The notes under the pieces were generated by a model. It worked only from the letters and a program-made list of their open reading frames with translations, did not search any database and had not been told where the DNA came from. A stretch of 19,185 nt of DNA from an uncultured Oscillospiraceae bacterium (GTDB taxonomy: Bacteria > Bacillota > Clostridia > Oscillospirales > Acutalibacteraceae). Where the stretch lies: assembly GCA_958366985.1 (NCBI GenBank), contig CATXDC010000026.1, positions 1 to 19,185 of the forward strand. Direction: 5' to 3'. Shown here in pieces: positions 15,540-19,185 of the stretch. The translations under genes were made by a program, and so were the position numbers. Positions within the stretch are counted from its first letter, which is position 1, and every line of letters starts with the position of its first letter.

Positions 15540-16112
15540 ATGTCCAATATATCAGCAGTTAAAACTTTTGAAAAGCCCCGGCTTTCACTGAGGGCTAAAA
15601 CAATTTACACTATTGCCGCTATTGCAGGAGCAGTTGTTCTGCCACAAATTTTCCACACTCTCGGAACAGTATCCGGTCTCGGAACAAGTGTGGGAGAAGC
15701 TTTCCTGCCCATGCATCTTCCTATTATATTAGCAGGACTTCTTGCAGGTCCTTTTGTCGGTGCGGTTTCAGGATTTTTTGCCCCCATTATCAGCTATGCA
15801 CTGTCCGGTATGCCTTTAATAACAATGCTTCCCTTTATGGCAATTGAGCTTTGTGCCTACGGTCTGTTTGCCGGACTTTTAAGCAGCGTCAAAATGCCCT
15901 CAGCAGTCAAAGTTCTGATTGTACAGATCGCAGGTCGTTTGGTAAAGGCTTCTGCAATCGCTGCTGCGTTTTATATTTTTGGCAGCGAAAGCGTACAGGT
16001 TGCCTCAGTTTTCACAAGCGTATTGACCGGCATCTTCGGTATAGCTCTTCAGCTTGTAATTATTCCCCTTATTATTTACCGTACTGAAAATTCAAAGAAA
16101 TATGAGAACTGA
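15540..16112 (+). CDS. ECF transporter S component (substrate-binding membrane protein)
   Basis: This is a 190-aa integral membrane protein with about five to six hydrophobic segments, starting near residue 20. FLPMHLPIILAGLLAGPFVG and the following ALSGMPLITMLPFMAIELCAYG match the S components of energy-coupling-factor importers, which bind vitamins or related small molecules. The ATPase (EcfA) and EcfT subunits are not here, which fits a group II S component sharing a general ECF module encoded elsewhere. The AAGGGAG ribosome site and the 28-nt gap place it in the reductase operon. Its ligand is not identifiable; the associated enzymes suggest a carbonyl or aromatic compound. Confidence 0.88.
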   Translation: MSNISAVKTFEKPRLSLRAKTIYTIAAIAGAVVLPQIFHTLGTVSGLGTSVGEAFLPMHLPIILAGLLAGPFVGAVSGFFAPIISYALSGMPLITMLPFMAIELCAYGLFAGLLSSVKMPSAVKVLIVQIAGRLVKASAIAAAFYIFGSESVQVASVFTSVLTGIFGIALQLVIIPLIIYRTENSKKYEN

Positions 16113-16530
16113 TACTCAAAAGGCAAAAAGTCTTCTTATTGAGGGAAAATATACCTGCGTTCTCTGTAAGGGAGAAGAAGTATATACCAGCAGTCAGCGT
16201 GGAGTTGCTCCCCTGCTTTCATGGATAAAGTCGGGAACTGATTTAAAGGATTTTTCGGCAGCAGACAAGGTTGTGGGAAAAGCAGCGGCGTTTTTATATG
16301 TACTGCTTGGAGTTAAAGAAGTGTATGCTGAAATTATAAGCGAACCGGCAAGTCAAACCCTGGAAAACTTTAATATTTCACATCAGTTCGCCTCAAAAGT
16401 AAAGGCTATAAGAAACAGAACAAATACAGGCTTCTGTCCTATGGAGTCAACTGTACTTAATATTGACGACCCCAACGAAGCTTTAAAGGCAATAATAAAA
16501 AAACTCGAAGAGCTTAAAAATCAAAACTGA
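16102..16530 (+). CDS. DUF1893-family protein
   Basis: This is a soluble 142-aa protein of the DUF1893 family, which has a cytidine-deaminase-like fold. The family hallmarks ADKVVGKAAA (about 54-63), the VYAEIISEPA strand and NRTNTGFCPME are visible; the last contains the conserved cysteine. No biochemical role is established to my knowledge. Its ATG overlaps the last 11 nt of the ECF S component gene and it lacks a strong ribosome site of its own, so translation is probably coupled to that gene. This hints at a cytoplasmic step on the imported compound. It is the last gene before the terminator. Confidence 0.9.
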   Translation: MRTDTQKAKSLLIEGKYTCVLCKGEEVYTSSQRGVAPLLSWIKSGTDLKDFSAADKVVGKAAAFLYVLLGVKEVYAEIISEPASQTLENFNISHQFASKVKAIRNRTNTGFCPMESTVLNIDDPNEALKAIIKKLEELKNQN

Positions 16531-16541
16531 TAACTTACATA

Positions 16542-16577
16542 AAAAGGCCTCCCCGATTTTAAACGGAGAGGTCTTTT
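16542..16577 (+). terminator. Terminator of the AKR operon, between convergent genes
   Basis: A 14-bp stem with one mismatch and one wobble (16542-16555 with 16564-16577), loop of 8, ends in UUUU then AAAUUU. The minus strand also shows five U (16541-16545), so it may act both ways, although the stop of the opposing gene (16559) lies in the loop. Confidence 0.8.
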
Positions 16578-17008
16578 AAATTTAATACAGCGTTATTATG
16601 ATCAATGCCCTTATTAAACAGTAACGGTTCAACTATTTCCTTTAAGGTACCGAACCCTGTCAGTTTCTTAAAATCAACGGGAAGAATTTTAATTACACCA
16701 TCTATTACAGAAACTACACCTGATGTAATTTGATATTCGGCTGATTTAGGAGAAATATAGGAGTCTCCGCTGTAAATATTACAGATAATATCAAATACAA
16801 AGGGAACAACCTTTTTATCCTTTACAGAAGAACATTCAATCTTTTTTAGTCCATTTCCCAGACGGGCTATTTTTTCTGCTTTTCCAAAGGTGAAGTTATT
16901 TAAAAATTTACCCGCTCTGCTTACAAGTCGTTTATGCTTCATGATCTTTTCTTTGGGCAGGCTTATGCCGCCCCCTGTTTCCGCAAATGCTTTAACATCG
17001 TGTTCCAT
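16559..17008 (-). CDS. C-terminal helical part of frameshifted metallophosphatase
   Basis: This 149-aa frame is homologous to the C-terminal 140 residues of the paralogue at 17989: it shares F-GKA near its start, the CSS-K-K-V block and a final GID-NAVL-LK. It probably does not exist as a separate protein. Its frame stays open upstream through 17009-17050 (reading RILGSLEVIPYN) up to the AAAA run where the upstream frame ends, and its ATG has only a poor, distant GAGG site. The simplest reading is a one-base deletion that separated the catalytic and helical domains, by decay or sequencing error. The helical domain has no known function. Confidence 0.6.
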   Translation of the reverse strand: MEHDVKAFAETGGGISLPKEKIMKHKRLVSRAGKFLNNFTFGKAEKIARLGNGLKKIECSSVKDKKVVPFVFDIICNIYSGDSYISPKSAEYQITSGVVSVIDGVIKILPVDFKKLTGFGTLKEIVEPLLFNKGIDHNNAVLNLKDLSV

Positions 17009-17034
17009 ATTGTATGGAATAACCTCAAGACTTC

Positions 17035-17964
17035 CTAAAATCCTTTTCGGCAGTACTGCTCAAGGCTCATACCTAAATTCAGTTCCGGCAAATCCATAAG
17101 TATGGTAGTTATCTCCGCTGTTTTAAGCTCTGTATCAACAGTTATACGGCGCATTTTAGGCGGACATCCTACCAAAGAAGCTGTGCTTACATCGTAAAAT
17201 GGCTTACCGTCCTTACTTTTTGACCACTGTATTCCATGCATATGGCAGTGACCTGAAAAGACTAAATTTATTCCCATTTCTGCAAGTTCTGCTCCGACTT
17301 TTTCTCCGTTTTCAAAAACATTCTCACGGCTTATTACAGAGTATACGGGATTCGGGGCAATAACAGGCGGATGTATGCCGCCTATCATTACAGCTCCTTC
17401 CTTTTCAGCTGAAAGTGCCTGATTTTTAAGCCACTGCTTATAATCCTCAGAAAAGTAAAATCCGTTTTTTGATTTTTCATAACAGAGAGCTATATATCTG
17501 AGCCCCGGAAAAATTTCCGCAACAAAGGATTCTCCCTCGCCGTATACTGCAAGAGCCTTATGTACCCCATACTTTTTGTAAAGAGGCAAAACCTCTTCCT
17601 TTTCCATATGCTCTTTTTCATAGGGCTTTCCGTCCTTTCCGAAACGGAAAACCGGCATTTCATCGGGATAATCATGGGAATCGGTAAAGGCAAAGACTTT
17701 TCCGCCGTCGGACTCAAAGGAGTCGAGAAGCGCTGTAAGCTCCTCATGGCTTTCTTTATCTCCGTGATGAGTCATGTCTCCGGTAAAAATAACCGTATGG
17801 GTTTCGCTGTCTTTTAAAATCATACCGAGAGCTTTTTTTAGTATCTCTTCACTCTCTCGCATGGCTATCTGATCGTTCCACTGGGGCAAAGCCCATGGAT
17901 CGCCATCATAATTTTTCTTAGAAAAATAATGGGGATCCGTAATGTGATAAAAGGAATATTTCAT
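17035..17964 (-). CDS. Calcineurin-like metallophosphatase, catalytic part (C-terminus lost by frameshift)
   Basis: The 309-aa protein has the full dimetal phosphoesterase set: D10 and H12 (ITDPHY), GDMTHHGD (62-69), H97-D98 (TDSHDY in place of the usual GNHD), H198 (GGIHPP) and GHCH (238-241). It likely cleaves a phosphomono- or diester; the substrate is unknown and no signal peptide is present. The ATG follows AAAGGA and lies 24 nt after the stop of its paralogue, so the two form one operon and arose by tandem duplication. The reading ends at a TAG just after SLEQYCRKGF, where the paralogue continues for about 150 more residues. That makes this copy a likely frameshifted version. Confidence 0.82.
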   Translation of the reverse strand: MKYSFYHITDPHYFSKKNYDGDPWALPQWNDQIAMRESEEILKKALGMILKDSETHTVIFTGDMTHHGDKESHEELTALLDSFESDGGKVFAFTDSHDYPDEMPVFRFGKDGKPYEKEHMEKEEVLPLYKKYGVHKALAVYGEGESFVAEIFPGLRYIALCYEKSKNGFYFSEDYKQWLKNQALSAEKEGAVMIGGIHPPVIAPNPVYSVISRENVFENGEKVGAELAEMGINLVFSGHCHMHGIQWSKSKDGKPFYDVSTASLVGCPPKMRRITVDTELKTAEITTILMDLPELNLGMSLEQYCRKGF

Positions 17965-17988
17965 TTTCGTTTCCTTTAAATTCTGATT

Positions 17989-19185
17989 TTATTTAAGTTT
18001 TAAGACTGTATTATAATCGTCTATTCCGTAATTTCCGGCGGTGTTTTTAAGGGTATCGTAAAGATCCACAGGCTGGCCGTTGATATCCTTAAGCTGCATT
18101 TTTTTTAATAGAGGATTAATCCTATCCAGCACTCCAAGAAAAACATCGCCTTTAGGTGTACCCTCTTTAAAGGTCTGATTACCTTCAAACACGCCTCGTA
18201 CAAGCTCCGCTACATAGTTTTTAACAAGCATATCCTTAATTTCAGAACTGCATTTTACCCGCAGGAGCCTGCATGCTTTTCCGACAGTTAAGACTGAAAA
18301 AACTTTTCCTACCAGTTCCACAACAGGATAAAGTTTTTTTGCATTTTGTACTCCGAATTTTTTCAATACCACTTTGGGATTTGATTTCATATCATCAAGA
18401 ATATTAAGAATCATGCTGTCAAATAAATCCGATAAATACTTTTTACAGCTTTTTCCCTGTGTATCCCATTCAAAATCCGGAGTCGGGATGCTTTTAATAT
18501 CCACTGTCGCTTCGTCTTTGATTGTCACAAAGCGCATATACGCCGGACAGGCAATGACGGAACCTGTACAGACATCGTAAAATTTATTTCCGGCAGCAGT
18601 TATTTTTTCATTTATGCTTTGGTTGTGCATATGTCCCGTAAAGACAAGATGTACACCTAAATCTGCAAGCATATCGGTGATTTTATCGCTGTTTTGCTGC
18701 ACAGCAGTAGGAATAAGTCCGAACAAAGGCTGACCTGGAAGCAGCGGATAGTGGTTCATGGCAAACATCATCTGTCCGTCCTCTTTCGCCTTTTCCGCCT
18801 GCTCCTTTATCCAGTTTAACTGCTCATCGTCGTAAGTTATAAATTTATCGCAGTCACCGTCGTTATTAAGAGCCAACAACCGAACACCGTCAAAAAGCTG
18901 CACTACATATGAAAGATGCTTTCTGTCAACGGCAATTGCCTGTTTAAAACCGAAATCATAGTACAGGTCAAAAAGCTCATCCCTTTTGGTTCCTTCCGGT
19001 CTTTTCTTTATGAATCCGTCATCTACAAAGGTTGTGCCGCAGTCATAGGAATTATCAAACAGCTCTGCTTTTTTGGTCAGAGATATTTTTTTGTCTCCAT
19101 CATAAGCAAAAGGACGATCGTTAAAATCGTGTCCGGCAGATAATAAAAAAACTCTCTTCCCCTTATTCTGAAGCTCTTTCAAAAG
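17989..19185 (-). CDS. Calcineurin-like metallophosphatase, paralogue (5' end outside window)
   Basis: The frame is open to the window edge, so the N-terminus is missing. By alignment with the neighbour, about 85 residues with the first metal motifs lie beyond the window; the TTG at 19180-19182 is an internal leucine codon, not a start. Visible motifs are SAGHDF (H-D pair), MNHYP, and GHMHN for the last metal histidines. From about residue 255 the protein continues into a helical C-terminal domain of about 140 residues not found in ordinary phosphatases. The domain is shared with the frameshifted copy downstream, which suggests a lineage-specific family. The substrate is unknown. Confidence 0.85.
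   Translation of the reverse strand, partial: LLKELQNKGKRVFLLSAGHDFNDRPFAYDGDKKISLTKKAELFDNSYDCGTTFVDDGFIKKRPEGTKRDELFDLYYDFGFKQAIAVDRKHLSYVVQLFDGVRLLALNNDGDCDKFITYDDEQLNWIKEQAEKAKEDGQMMFAMNHYPLLPGQPLFGLIPTAVQQNSDKITDMLADLGVHLVFTGHMHNQSINEKITAAGNKFYDVCTGSVIACPAYMRFVTIKDEATVDIKSIPTPDFEWDTQGKSCKKYLSDLFDSMILNILDDMKSNPKVVLKKFGVQNAKKLYPVVELVGKVFSVLTVGKACRLLRVKCSSEIKDMLVKNYVAELVRGVFEGNQTFKEGTPKGDVFLGVLDRINPLLKKMQLKDINGQPVDLYDTLKNTAGNYGIDDYNTVLKLK

Noticed and set aside
17040..17062. Programmed -1 ribosomal frameshift joining the two metallophosphatase frames
   Set aside because: The site reads CGA-AAA-GGA, which is not a good slippery heptamer, and no clear stimulatory hairpin follows; a simple one-base deletion explains it better.
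19180..19182. TTG as true start of the second metallophosphatase
   Set aside because: The paralogue has about 85 more N-terminal residues with essential metal ligands, and the frame is open to the window edge.

Overview
The window reads as a chromosomal segment of an anaerobic, low-to-moderate GC Firmicute, most likely a gut-type clostridium (Oscillospirales/Ruminococcaceae-like). This rank is an inference from the Rex regulator, an ECF-transporter S component, a ferredoxin-type aldo/keto reductase, the AAT-fold SpeA and the AGGAGG-type ribosome binding sites. No database search was possible. I see no rRNA, tRNA, CRISPR array, insertion sequence or phage gene.

Layout. (1) 1-1856, minus: the 5' part of a secreted or membrane-anchored family-18 glycosidase with C-terminal SH3 repeats, cut by the window start. 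(2) 8301-1993, minus: a tight six-gene polyamine operon, speD-speA-speE-speB-carboxy(nor)spermidine dehydrogenase-nspC, closed by an intrinsic terminator. It is preceded by a consensus sigma-A promoter (8702-8730) and a leader of about 365 nt that ends in a strong intrinsic terminator (8331-8376) only 30 nt before speD. (3) 8859-9257, minus: an orphan barstar-family gene. (4) 9637-13428, plus: aconitase, isocitrate/isopropylmalate-type dehydrogenase and the redox repressor Rex, behind a promoter carrying two Rex-like palindromes. (5) 13640-16530, plus: Fe-S aldo/keto reductase, carboxymuconolactone decarboxylase-family protein, ECF S component and DUF1893 protein, ended by a hairpin. (6) 19185-16559, minus: two tandem paralogous metallophosphatases. 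The upstream one is cut by the window end; the downstream one is split by an apparent frameshift.

How the genes fit together. The polyamine operon encodes arginine decarboxylation, ureohydrolase, the decarboxy-SAM/aminopropyltransferase route and the aspartate-semialdehyde-dependent carboxyaminopropyl route, so two chemically independent ways to add an aminopropyl group are co-transcribed. The acn-icd-rex operon would make 2-oxoglutarate under NADH/NAD+ control, with Rex probably regulating its own operon. The AKR-CMD-EcfS-DUF1893 operon looks like import plus reductive processing of an unidentified small molecule.

The most novel-looking element is the speD leader. It contains a strand (8647-8653) with two identical alternative pairing partners, and a segment complementary to the apical part of the terminator hairpin. 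This is what a transcription-attenuating riboswitch or other cis-regulatory RNA would look like, and it matches no class I can recognise by eye.
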